This document shows, one piece after another, positions 16,710 through 24,481 of a stretch of DNA of 64,000 nucleotides. Below the pieces are notes generated by a model. The model was not told where the DNA came from and searched no databases. It saw only the letters and a program-made list of their open reading frames with translations. The position numbers and the translations under genes were made by a program. Position 1 is the first letter of the stretch. The number at the start of each line of letters is the position of its first letter. Origin of the DNA: Paenibacillus lentus (GTDB lineage: Bacteria > Bacillota > Bacilli > Paenibacillales > Paenibacillaceae); the NCBI RefSeq assembly GCF_003931855.1, contig NZ_CP034248.1, forward strand, positions 2,542,001-2,606,000. The letters are read 5' to 3'.

Positions 16710-17621
16710 TTACACGTTGATTTCCTTGGGTCTTACATTGCCTTGCCGGACTGCTTCCATGTATTCGTACGGCGACATATCATATATGCTTCCATGGATG
16801 CGATTGCGATTGTAATTGTAGATAAAACCGCTAACGATCTTATATGCCTGTTGGTAGCTCTCAAAATCGTGGCGCTGGTAACATTCCGATTCAAGGATCG
16901 AGTGAAAAGACTCGATGTGGGCGTTCTTATTCGGCGTCTTAGGCGGTATTCGTTCGTGGATAATTCCAAACTGTTCACAAGCTTCCGCAAACCGATGGCT
17001 AATGAACTGTGGACCGTTATCCGATCGAATAATTGGTCGATTCGCCTTGTCAAAGAGCTGGCGCTTCATTAGTGCCTCCTGCGTGATTTGAACCAGATCC
17101 TTAGCCTCGCAGGACAAGCCATGATGATAAGCAACAATTGCTCGGTCGAACACATCGATGATGCTCATCAGGAAGAAAAAGCGCTGTTCACCTTCGAGCC
17201 AACCATACTTAATATCCGTTTCCCACAGTTGATTGGAAGCGGTAATGACTTTGTTATTTGCGAGTCGTTTCGGATGCTTGGCCTTGAGCTTCCGCTGAGG
17301 GCGAAGCACATTCATTTTCTTGCACAGCCGATAGACTTTCTTCTTGTTAATCACAAGGTGGTGCTGGCGCCTCAGCATCTTTGTCAGCTTGCGGTATCCG
17401 TAGACAGACGTGTACTCATCGGCCAACAGCTCCATGATCCACTCACAGATTTGCTCATCGCTAATTCGCTTGTTGTCTTGCGTATATGAGTAACCAGGCG
17501 CGGAGCGACCGTTCCTGAGGATTCGCTCAGTTTGCTGATTCGGGCGATTCACATGTGCATAATATGTGGAACGCTCCACTTCCAGAATGCGCAGCACAAG
17601 GCTGATTGAATAGCCCTGCAT
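16710..17621 (-). CDS. IS3-family transposase OrfB (DDE integrase core)
   Basis: 303 residues from the first ATG: an HTH_21-type N-terminal region (ILEVERSTYYAHVNRP), then the rve integrase core with LWETDIKYGWLEGE (first Asp), IIRSDNGPQF (second Asp) and NKNAHIESFHSILE (Glu). In this family OrfB is normally made as an OrfAB fusion by -1 frameshifting. Here the zero-frame upstream of the ATG continues without stop (NEPTLADKIEISQKYI) back to an A8 run at the end of orfA, so the fusion is the likely functional transposase. Confidence 0.9.
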   Translation of the reverse strand: MQGYSISLVLRILEVERSTYYAHVNRPNQQTERILRNGRSAPGYSYTQDNKRISDEQICEWIMELLADEYTSVYGYRKLTKMLRRQHHLVINKKKVYRLCKKMNVLRPQRKLKAKHPKRLANNKVITASNQLWETDIKYGWLEGEQRFFFLMSIIDVFDRAIVAYHHGLSCEAKDLVQITQEALMKRQLFDKANRPIIRSDNGPQFISHRFAEACEQFGIIHERIPPKTPNKNAHIESFHSILESECYQRHDFESYQQAYKIVSGFIYNYNRNRIHGSIYDMSPYEYMEAVRQGNVRPKEINV

Positions 17622-17641
17622 GATGTATTTCTGCGAAATTT

Positions 17642-17968
17642 CTATTTTATCCGCAAGTGTGGGTTCGTTTTTTTTAACAGGTCACGGAGGATTTCCCTCT
17701 CTAGCGCCTGCTCTGCATAGAGCTTCTTGAGCTTCTCGTGCTCCTTCTCCAAGGCTGCATAATCTGAGGCTGTAGGAACGAATGAAGCATGCTTCAAAGC
17801 ATCGCCATCCAATTCGTCAAGATCCTTGCGTTTCAATTCTCTTGCCCAGCGCAGCACCATCTTCGGATCAAGATCATGCTGCCTGGCTACTGCCGTCATA
17901 TTGCCGATTTCATGCCCCTTGGATACAACCTTTTTCTTGAAGTTCAGATCATACCGTTTTCTTTCCAT
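17642..17968 (-). CDS. IS3-family transposase OrfA (helix-turn-helix)
   Basis: A 108-residue HTH_Tnp_1-type protein (RYDLNFKKKVVSKGHEIGN, then VARQHDLDPKMVLRWARELK) followed by a leucine-zipper-like helix (YAALEKEHEKLKKLYAEQAL). It binds the element ends. Eight consecutive A residues on the coding strand (plus-strand T run 17668-17675) lie just before its stop and form a slippery site. A -1 shift there changes LLKKTNPH to LLKKNEPT and joins the OrfB frame. Confidence 0.88.
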   Translation of the reverse strand: MERKRYDLNFKKKVVSKGHEIGNMTAVARQHDLDPKMVLRWARELKRKDLDELDGDALKHASFVPTASDYAALEKEHEKLKKLYAEQALEREILRDLLKKTNPHLRIK

Positions 17969-18413
17969 TGCGTTCCCCTCCGACTGATTTCATTCTATCG
18001 GAATAAGGGGTGTACTGTCCAAGTTCATTTGGGGGCTAAATAGGTGGGGATACGGGTAAACAATCCTTATATCATTATACAAATGAGAAGGGAGCAAATG
18101 GGATATTTGATTCAAATCAATTAAATCCATCTTTAAAAGCAAATAACCCTAAAGATGTCAGGTATGGTGATGGTCAGTATTTATCTGACATAGCACCGGA
18201 AACAAAAACTCCCGCACAACTAGCAAAACAATTTATTAATGTACCCAATAAGTATAAATATACCCACTACGTAGAAATAGATGTGAGTGGTTTGGAAGTG
18301 ATAAAAGGTCGAGATGGTGTTTTTGTAATACCGAATGAAACAGCATTGGATTTAATAGGAAGAATAGTTAGATCAGGGAAAGTTGGCGGGAAGTAGAAAG
18401 GTGATATAAGCAT

Positions 18414-18869
18414 ATGAAATATTTATTGATTGAATATGAAGAAGAAGAGTACTGGATAGAAGTAGGAATCGATGGTTATGCATTGAGACAAATCATTTTT
18501 GATAGCGATAAAACTGTACATGTTTCTTGTTTGGAAGATTGTTTGGCTGAAGGACCTATAGATGAAAATGAAATGGATGGAACAATAAAATTAATTACAA
18601 AACATGAATTTGAGGAGAATTGGAATAAAGCCACACTGAAAAAAAGGAAATTGTGGGGAAATCAAAAAATGAAATACCCTATTGGAAAAGTAGTATGCTT
18701 TGAAGTAGCCTATTATTATCCTCATGGATGGGTTTTAAAAGTAGAAGATTTGATTGGTATTTATAGTGGTGAATGTGATTTAAATTATGGCCAATGGGTA
18801 AAGGGAAGAGTCCTAGGTTACGATGAAATAAATATGTGGCTAAGGATATCTGATATAAATATTAATTAA
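18414..18869 (+). CDS. Candidate immunity protein for toxin T3 (HYD1 ADP-ribosyltransferase)
   Basis: A 151-residue acidic protein beginning 17 bases after the T3 toxin stop, with gaaaggtgat before the ATG. The opening KYLLIEYEEEEYWIEVG is strongly acidic, as is typical for immunity proteins against polymorphic toxins. The family is not recognised. It remains intact although its toxin is broken by the insertion and a frameshift; it could still protect against siblings carrying the toxin. Confidence 0.68.
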   Translation: MKYLLIEYEEEEYWIEVGIDGYALRQIIFDSDKTVHVSCLEDCLAEGPIDENEMDGTIKLITKHEFEENWNKATLKKRKLWGNQKMKYPIGKVVCFEVAYYYPHGWVLKVEDLIGIYSGECDLNYGQWVKGRVLGYDEINMWLRISDININ

Positions 18870-18903
18870 AGCCACTACGACTTCAAAAATTAACATTGAT
18901 GAG

Positions 18904-18938
18904 ACCTTGATTGGCTTTTAGCCTTTCAAGGTTTTTTT
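18904..18938 (+). terminator. Terminator after the T3 immunity gene
   Basis: The outer stem accttga / tcaaggt, with inner ggc / gcc pairs, is followed by seven or eight T residues. Confidence 0.85.
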
Positions 18939-18954
18939 TACTTCTATAGGTTTT

Positions 18955-20364
18955 ATGGTTAAACAATTAATTAGTAAGACCGGCGGACGAGAACATCGCA
19001 AAATCAGATACGAGTGGGATGTCAACAACCGCTTGAAGTTGATCACGAATGGGTTGACAGGGAAGCGGACGTTGTTCAACCATGACGATTTTGGCACCCT
19101 GATCGGAGCAACTGATCAATACGGAAAAATCTTCCACATGTCCGACGACGTCGGCAACCTGTACAGCACCGGGCACCGAACCGACCGGAAGTATGGCCCC
19201 GGCGGGCGTCTGCTGGAGTTTGAGGGCACGAAATACAGCTATGACGAGGAAGGCAACCTGATCGAGAAGCTCGATCCCGACGGCACCCGCTGGCGTTACG
19301 CCTATTACGGCAACGGCATGATGAGTAAGGTCGTCCGCCCCGACGGTAAGGAAGTTATTTTCACGTATGACAGCTTGGGAAGACGAATTGAGAAGCACTT
19401 TGACGGTGTAGTACATTGTTATGTGTGGGATGGAAATACAATCCTGCATGAGTGGGAAGCCGTGAGTGGGTTGGCTGGGGAGAGTAAGGATCTGGGGGAC
19501 GGCGACTCTGAGATTGGACAGTCTCAGGCCATTTTTGGAAAATCAGGGCAAGAACCCGATCCAGCAAGTCTTATCACTTGGGTCTTTGAAGACGGCACCT
19601 TCCATCCAGCAGCGAAAATTACGTCCGAAGGTCATTACAGTATCGTCACTGACCACCTGGGTACCCCTGTGGAAATGTATGATGAGCACGGGGAACGGGT
19701 TTGGTCTTGCGAGCTCGACATCTACGGAAACGTAAGAAAGTTTATTCTTAAGGGCGATCACAACGCCTGTCCGTTCCGCTACCCGGGCCAATATGAGGAC
19801 GTGGAGACTGGGCTCTACTACAACCGTTTCCGCTACTACTCGCCACATGAAGGTATGTACACGCAACAGGATCCGATTGGTTTGGCTGGAGGCATACGCC
19901 TGTATGGGTATGTAGATGACCCGATTATTTGGGTGGACGTGTTCGGGCTTAAGAAGAATGGCGGCGGTAAGGGCAGCGATTCAACGGAGCAATGTCGTGG
20001 TGGGGGAACGGGGAATCTTGATCCGAAACTTTCTGAACTTCATGGGAAATTAGACGAACTTGCTGAAAAACATTTATTACCACAATATAAAGAGATCGAC
20101 CCTAACCTCAAGGCAGGCTACACAGGTTCCTTCAAGACTGGCACTGTTGGAAATCCAAAGAAACCGACATTTGGTCAACCGATTAATTTACAAAAGTATG
20201 ATATTGATTTTTATATTGAAAGTGATATTTTATTCGAGAAATTTGGTAATAGTCTAAAAGCAAATCCTGAATTTAGAAAAATACTTTCTAAGACACCTGG
20301 ATTTGAAGGGCTCAAGCCGAATAAACAAGGGTTCTCAATTAAATTCAAGCCATTTAGAAAATAG
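18955..20364 (+). CDS. Orphan Rhs tip cassette T4 with nucleotidyltransferase-like toxin
   Basis: 469 residues. Core homology to T1 runs from about 18976 (T1 12636) uninterrupted to WVDVFGL (about 19950). The tip then carries GGGKGSDSTEQCRGGGTG and LDPKLSELHGKLDELAEKHL, followed by GYTGSFKTGTVGNPKKP and YDIDFYIESD. A GS...G turn followed by DxD-type YDIDFYI is the active-site layout of minimal nucleotidyltransferases, so I suggest, with low certainty, an NTase-fold toxin. An ATG exists at 18955 but no ribosome site. An IS110 element separates the stop from the immunity gene at 22181. Confidence 0.72.
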   Translation: MVKQLISKTGGREHRKIRYEWDVNNRLKLITNGLTGKRTLFNHDDFGTLIGATDQYGKIFHMSDDVGNLYSTGHRTDRKYGPGGRLLEFEGTKYSYDEEGNLIEKLDPDGTRWRYAYYGNGMMSKVVRPDGKEVIFTYDSLGRRIEKHFDGVVHCYVWDGNTILHEWEAVSGLAGESKDLGDGDSEIGQSQAIFGKSGQEPDPASLITWVFEDGTFHPAAKITSEGHYSIVTDHLGTPVEMYDEHGERVWSCELDIYGNVRKFILKGDHNACPFRYPGQYEDVETGLYYNRFRYYSPHEGMYTQQDPIGLAGGIRLYGYVDDPIIWVDVFGLKKNGGGKGSDSTEQCRGGGTGNLDPKLSELHGKLDELAEKHLLPQYKEIDPNLKAGYTGSFKTGTVGNPKKPTFGQPINLQKYDIDFYIESDILFEKFGNSLKANPEFRKILSKTPGFEGLKPNKQGFSIKFKPFRK

Positions 20365-20407
20365 GAGCTATTCCTGTAATGAATTAATATGAGATTTGAA
20401 CAAAAAA

Positions 20408-20473
20408 AGCGCCTCCTGTATGCTGGGTCTTGGAATGCGAACCATTCACTGCCCTAATTAGAAGGAGGACGCT
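20408..20473 (+). promoter_or_regulatory. Hairpin sequestering the IS110 transposase ribosome site (copy 1)
   Basis: AGCGCCTCCT (20408-20417) can pair with AGGAGG-a-CGCT (20463-20473), which holds the Shine-Dalgarno of the transposase starting at 20477. Transcripts entering from outside would be poorly translated. Confidence 0.55.
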
Positions 20474-20476
20474 CAA

Positions 20477-21772
20477 ATGAAGTATAAGCTAAAAGAGAAA
20501 CAGAATCAACGCATTTTGGACATTACAGATCAAACCTTGGTTGTCGGTGCAGATATTGCAAAGGACACCCATGTTGCCAGAGCGATCGATTTTCGCGGAA
20601 TCGAGCTTGGCAAAGACTGTGTATTTGAAAACAGCCGTAAGGGACTCTCGAAACTCGTATCGTGGATGAAGGCATTGCAGAGGCAGTACGCCAAAACAGA
20701 TATTGTGTTTGGCATTGAGCCCACCGGACACTACTGGTTTCCCCTGGCTGAGTTCTTGCAAGACAAGGGCATTCGTATCGTGGTCGTGAATCCTCATCAT
20801 GTGCATAAGAGCAAGGAACTGGAGGATAACTCCCAGACTAAAAATGACTACAAGGATGCCAAAGTGATTGCGGATCTTGTCCGTAACGGTCACTATACCG
20901 AACCCCAACTACCGACTAGCGTTTACGCAGATTTGAGAATTCTCATGAATATGCGTGAGAAAACGATGGTCAGTTTGGGGCAAGTCCAAAGACGGATTCA
21001 AAACTGGCTCGATCGGTTTTTCCCGGAGTTTAACAACGTTTTTAAGAGCTGGGAGGGCAAAGCCGCGCTCGTCACGTTGACTGAGTTTCCATTGCCGCAA
21101 GAGATCGTAGCCCTTGGCGCCACTGCGATCCTCGGGCGATGGAAGCAAGACGTACAGCGAGCCGTAGGGATAAAGCGAGCTGAAAAGCTTGTGGAAGCTG
21201 CCTCTGAATCCATTGGACTCACAGAAGGTACCACTGCTGCTAAGTTAGAGTTACACACTTGGATGCAACAGTACGCCTTATTTACACAACAACTGGAAGA
21301 GATCATGAATCAAGTGGAGTTATTACTCAAACAGATTCCTGGCACACAGGAAATGCTCACTATTCCGGGTGTAGGAATCACGACACTTGCTGGCTTCCTA
21401 GCAGAAACCGGTGACCTATCTCGGTATAGCCACGGTCAACAGATTATCCGTCTCGCGGGACTTAACCTGCGAGAAAACAGTTCTGGAAAGAAAAAGGGTC
21501 GAACGACGATCAGCAAACGAGGTCGATCACGTCTTCGAGCACTACTTTTCCGAGCCGTGTTGCCCATGGTGGCAAAGAACCCGGAGTTTAAAGCGATGCA
21601 TCAGTATTATACGCAGCGCCAGGTCAATCCGTTGAAAAAGAAACAGTCTATTGTGGCGCTTTGTGGAAAACTGATTCGCATTTTACACACGTTAGGCACA
21701 AGGAAAATCGTATACAATGCCGCTGATGTCTTAGGACCGGTTCGCCGGGCTCAGCTTCAGTTGGCTGCTTAA
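20477..21772 (+). CDS. IS110-family transposase/recombinase (copy 1)
   Basis: A 431-residue DEDD-type recombinase. The RuvC-like N-terminal domain shows VGADIAKDTHVARA (first Asp, about 25), VFGIEPTGHYWFPL (Glu, about 80) and NDYKDAKVIADLV (Asp pair, about 127). The C-terminal Tnp_20 domain has IPGVGITTLAGFLAETGD and the nucleophile region LAGLNLRENSSGKKKG. IS110 proteins work with an element-encoded bridge (seeker) RNA that selects donor and target. The start is preceded by aaggaggacgct. It is identical to copy 2 except at one residue near the C-terminus (RRAQL against RRTQL). Confidence 0.93.
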   Translation: MKYKLKEKQNQRILDITDQTLVVGADIAKDTHVARAIDFRGIELGKDCVFENSRKGLSKLVSWMKALQRQYAKTDIVFGIEPTGHYWFPLAEFLQDKGIRIVVVNPHHVHKSKELEDNSQTKNDYKDAKVIADLVRNGHYTEPQLPTSVYADLRILMNMREKTMVSLGQVQRRIQNWLDRFFPEFNNVFKSWEGKAALVTLTEFPLPQEIVALGATAILGRWKQDVQRAVGIKRAEKLVEAASESIGLTEGTTAAKLELHTWMQQYALFTQQLEEIMNQVELLLKQIPGTQEMLTIPGVGITTLAGFLAETGDLSRYSHGQQIIRLAGLNLRENSSGKKKGRTTISKRGRSRLRALLFRAVLPMVAKNPEFKAMHQYYTQRQVNPLKKKQSIVALCGKLIRILHTLGTRKIVYNAADVLGPVRRAQLQLAA

Positions 21773-22168
21773 ATCAATCACGTTCAGGTCGATAGACTCA
21801 CTATATGCTTAGGATCAATACAGAGACAATGGAAGCACGGATTAGCCGCAGGAACTATTCCATAAGGGCAACGACCCAGTAAAGGAGCGAGAAACGGCGT
21901 CCACCCCTTGAGAGGTAGAACGAAGGAATGTAAGGGCATAGACCCCGTGTGACATGGGAGGGTAAACCATCAAGGAAGTGTTGTGGATATCCAAGGTGCG
22001 ATCATACGGAAACCACTTTTTTTTGGAAAATCCATTCCAATCTCTGTTCCCGCACACTGCCGAAAGGAAATAAATTCAATAAACTTCCCGTTATATCCAC
22101 CTCTCGAGGTAGTCAATGTTAAAATTCTAAGGAAATGTGAGAAAGAGCGAGAAAATATTAATTTATAG
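21773..22168 (+). ncRNA. Right non-coding end of IS110 copy 1, candidate bridge/seeker RNA
   Basis: About 395 bp between the transposase stop and the element end contain no credible gene but are conserved between copies. GC-rich, loop-and-stem-like blocks follow one another (cataagggcaacgaccc, ccaccccttgagaggtagaac, tgtgacatgggagggtaaacc). In IS1111-type members of the family the guide RNA lies downstream of the transposase. Position and conservation support this call; the fold was not computed. Confidence 0.45.
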
Positions 22169-22180
22169 TGGGAGGTCAAG

Positions 22181-22618
22181 ATGGAGAATATAGATGAGGT
22201 ATTTGGTGCTTACGCACAGGTGTTTATTCAATACGAAGGCATTCTACAGGATTTAGGCTTAAAAATAGAAGAAGGTTTAGATATACCTTCATTGAGGTAT
22301 GAAAATTTGGAAGATGAACCTTATGAATTGGTGGGTTACACCGAGGTTTTTGGTTTTGAGATTGAACTATGCGCCATGCTGGATAATGAAAAGTGGCCCA
22401 ATTATCAATTTTCTCTTAAAGCAACAACTACTGATTCATTTCAAGAAATCATGAATAACCGTATGTTCGATATTTCGCTATGGCTGGCAAGATATATTTC
22501 ACTAATGTGTGAAGTAACAACCATGGCGGAAAATGTAGATAAACAGACAGGTCAATCGTTCTATTACAATAATACCACATTAAAAAGAGAATGTAGTTTT
22601 ATTAAAGGGGAGAAATAG
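22181..22618 (+). CDS. Candidate immunity protein for toxin T4, displaced by IS110
   Basis: A 145-residue acidic protein (MENIDEVFGAYAQVFIQYEG...). Its ribosome site, ggagg, is exactly the right junction of IS110 copy 1. The T4 toxin stop lies at the left junction, so toxin and immunity gene were adjacent before insertion. The family is not recognised; the mixed acidic alpha/beta pattern suits an inhibitor. It may now depend on transcription out of the element. A strong terminator follows. Confidence 0.7.
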   Translation: MENIDEVFGAYAQVFIQYEGILQDLGLKIEEGLDIPSLRYENLEDEPYELVGYTEVFGFEIELCAMLDNEKWPNYQFSLKATTTDSFQEIMNNRMFDISLWLARYISLMCEVTTMAENVDKQTGQSFYYNNTTLKRECSFIKGEK

Positions 22619-22623
22619 TTCTA

Positions 22624-22661
22624 AGCCATAAAGAGGTAAACAACCTCTTTATGGCTTTTTA
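22624..22661 (+). terminator. Terminator after the T4 immunity gene
   Basis: A 14-bp stem agccataaagaggt / acctctttatggct with a 5-base loop is followed by ttttt. Confidence 0.9.
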
Positions 22662-22855
22662 TGTAGTGCGGTCAGCCTAGAAAGCATCTTCTAGCTGATG
22701 GAAATTCGATTTAATGAGGTCAAGTGCAGGCGTGTAAGCGAAATTTATGTGCAATAGCGTATGTACGATATTATCTGTCGGAGACGAGGCGAGCGACATA
22801 CCCAGGCATTTGACAAAACCAGATGAAAAATTGTACGCAGTATTTACAGTAAAGC

Positions 22856-23938
22856 ATGTCTGACGACATCGGCAACCTGATCGAGAAGCTCGATCCCGAC
22901 GGCACCCGCTGGCGTTACGCCTATTACGGCAACGGCATGATGAGCAAGGTCGTCCGTCCCGACGGCAAGGAAGTTATTTTCACGTATGACAGCCTGGGAA
23001 GGCGGATTGAGAAGCACTTTGACGGTGTAGTACACTGTTATGTGTGGGATGGAAATACAATCCTGCATGAGTGGGAAGCCGAGAGTCGGTTGGCTGGGGA
23101 GAGTAAGTATTTAGAGGATGGAGATTTTGAGTTTGGGCGGTCTCAGGCCATTTCTGATAAATCAGGGCAAGAACCCGATCCAGCAAGTCTCATCACTTGG
23201 GTTTTTGAAGACGGCACCTTCCATCCGGCAGCGAAAATTACGTCCGAGGGTCATTACAGTATCGTCACTGACCACCTGGGTACCCCTGTGGAAATGTATG
23301 ATGAGCACGGGGAACGGGTATGGTCTTGTGAACTCGACATCTACGGGAATGTGAGAAAGTTTATTCTTAAGGGTGATCACAACGCCTGTCCGTTTCGCTA
23401 CCCGGGCCAATATGAGGACGTGGAGACCGGGCTGTATTACAACCGTTTACGCTATTACTCGCCACATGAAGGCATGTACACGCAGCAGGATCCGATTGGT
23501 TTGGCTGGAGGCATACGCCTGTATGGGTATGTAGATGATCCGATTATTTGGGTGGATGTGTTCGGGCTTAAGAAGAATGGTGGCAGTAAGGGCAGCGATT
23601 CAACGGAGCAATGTCGTGGTGGGGGAACGGGTAAACTAGAAAGAAGCGAACATGCTGTACTAAGGAGCAAAGAGGGGAGACCAGTCGGTTCGGCAATTAA
23701 TGATGTTCAGAAAGCTAGACAATCTGATGTTCTTGTCCAAGGAGATGGCAGGTGGGTTATCAAAGGAGACAATAGTAGAATTCATATTGTTGAAGCTGAT
23801 GGAAGCCAAGTAATAACGTCATTTAAAAATCCAAGTAAGAACACCAATATGAGAATTCAAGATGGAAGATGGATAAGACCTTCAGAAGCTGAACTTCAAC
23901 AATTTAAAGAGATATTCTCCGATTATGTGAGGTGGTAA
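22856..23938 (+). CDS. Orphan Rhs tip cassette T5 with BECR/DUF4258-like RNase candidate
   Basis: 360 residues. Core homology starts at about 22856 with a join inside ggcaacctg that fuses MSDD-GNL (T1 about 12800) to IEKLDPDGTRW (T1 about 12925), a deletion between short repeats. The core continues to WVDVFGL (about 23565). The tip reads SEHAVLRSKEGRPVGSAI, NDVQKARQSDVLVQ, DGRWVIKGDNSRIHIV and ITSFKNPSKN. The HA..R...DV..A...G...V...G...iTsf order recalls DUF4258/RelE-like BECR-fold ribonucleases; this is a tentative call. An ATG is present but without a ribosome site. Confidence 0.72.
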   Translation: MSDDIGNLIEKLDPDGTRWRYAYYGNGMMSKVVRPDGKEVIFTYDSLGRRIEKHFDGVVHCYVWDGNTILHEWEAESRLAGESKYLEDGDFEFGRSQAISDKSGQEPDPASLITWVFEDGTFHPAAKITSEGHYSIVTDHLGTPVEMYDEHGERVWSCELDIYGNVRKFILKGDHNACPFRYPGQYEDVETGLYYNRLRYYSPHEGMYTQQDPIGLAGGIRLYGYVDDPIIWVDVFGLKKNGGSKGSDSTEQCRGGGTGKLERSEHAVLRSKEGRPVGSAINDVQKARQSDVLVQGDGRWVIKGDNSRIHIVEADGSQVITSFKNPSKNTNMRIQDGRWIRPSEAELQQFKEIFSDYVRW

Positions 23939-23939
23939 A

Positions 23940-24182
23940 ATGGAAATTTTAAAATATGAAGAAATTGCTAGTGTCACTTTGTTTGAACTGCGATTATCAG
24001 AAGGCGAATTGATGGTTTATGAAAATTGCATCGAGTTTGTGCTGGAAAATTGTTCTGAAGAACAACTATATGAATTAACAGGATGTGAAAATAGGGAGGA
24101 ACTAGCATCTTATCAGGATGATTTAAAGAATTTGCTAAAAAACATTAATAAAGACTATTTGCCGAAAAAATATCAAGATTGA
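23940..24182 (+). CDS. Candidate immunity protein for toxin T5
   Basis: An acidic helical protein of 80 residues whose ATG lies one base after the toxin stop, with gaggtgg, inside the end of the toxin gene, as ribosome site. That indicates translational coupling. The family is unknown. Its downstream terminator (accttgattggc...) appears to have been truncated by IS3-related DNA. Confidence 0.68.
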   Translation: MEILKYEEIASVTLFELRLSEGELMVYENCIEFVLENCSEEQLYELTGCENREELASYQDDLKNLLKNINKDYLPKKYQD

Positions 24183-24203
24183 ATCATTAAAACCTTGATT
24201 GGC

Positions 24204-24460
24204 TTCAGGGGGACTGACCCCCGTTTGTGAGACAGGGATCAAAACACCTAGCAAGTTTAAGCAGCCAGTCACCGGCGATTGGTTCATTTGAATTCAAATT
24301 GAGTAATAGTAAGCAGTGTAGTCTCGAACGGTCTGTACCACGTTAACCTCTTTGAGATAGAATGTTTCTAGACTTTAGCGTGGAATGAAACGGTTCAATG
24401 GGGGCATTATCAGCGGGCGTTCCGTTACGGGACATACTCATGGTAATGCCTTTTCTTTTA
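24204..24460 (-). mobile_element. IS3-family transposase relic
   Basis: On the minus strand it reads TMSMSRNGTPADNAPIEPFH then STLKSRNI, the region around the catalytic Glu of IS3-type integrases, followed by stops and frameshifts. One end carries gggggactgaccccc. It is dead, and is fused at about 24480 to the Rhs fragment of T6. Confidence 0.7.
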
Positions 24461-24481
24461 TCGCAATTATCAGGGAATTTC

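Larger units (their letters stand above)
16619..18040 (-). mobile_element. IS3-family insertion sequence inside toxin T3
   Basis: It contains orfA and orfB on the minus strand. The ends are imperfect inverted repeats: taaccccctaat-ttggacac on the left and, on the opposite strand at the right, tagcccccaaat with cttggacag. Exact ends and target duplication cannot be fixed by eye. The flanking coding sequence continues as the same toxin on both sides. Confidence 0.85.
15739..18396 (+). pseudogene. Orphan Rhs tip cassette T3 with HYD1-like ADP-ribosyltransferase, frameshifted and split by an IS3 element
   Basis: Core homology begins at about 15750 (YD repeat matching T1 about 10978). It then jumps, at a shared tggcgttacg, from the T1 equivalent of about 11135 to about 12954, so roughly 1.8 kb of YD repeats has been deleted. 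One T is missing near 16425 (ctgtatacaac against ctgtattacaac elsewhere), which shifts the frame before DPIGLAGG. After [10 protein letters not shown] the IS3 insertion interrupts the tip at about 16619. The rest resumes at about 18042 and reads SLYHYTNEKGANGIF, NPKDVRYGDGQYLSDI, KYTHYVEIDVSGLEV to a stop at 18394. That order is the HYD1-signature ADP-ribosyltransferase pattern. Confidence 0.78.
20364..22168 (+). mobile_element. IS110-family element, copy 1, between toxin T4 and its immunity gene
   Basis: The sequence shared with copy 2 runs from ataggagctattcctg to ttatagtgggagg, about 1.8 kb. The left flank is the T4 stop (aaaatag). The right flank is ggaggtcaagATG, the ribosome site of the gene at 22181. 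Removing the element restores a normal toxin-stop / RBS / immunity start. The element has 110 bp of left non-coding DNA and about 400 bp of right non-coding DNA. Only about five base differences from copy 2 were seen. Confidence 0.85.

Noticed and set aside
20489..20908. Antisense open frames inside both IS110 transposases
   Set aside because: They recur in both copies only because the DNA is duplicated, and have no start signals.
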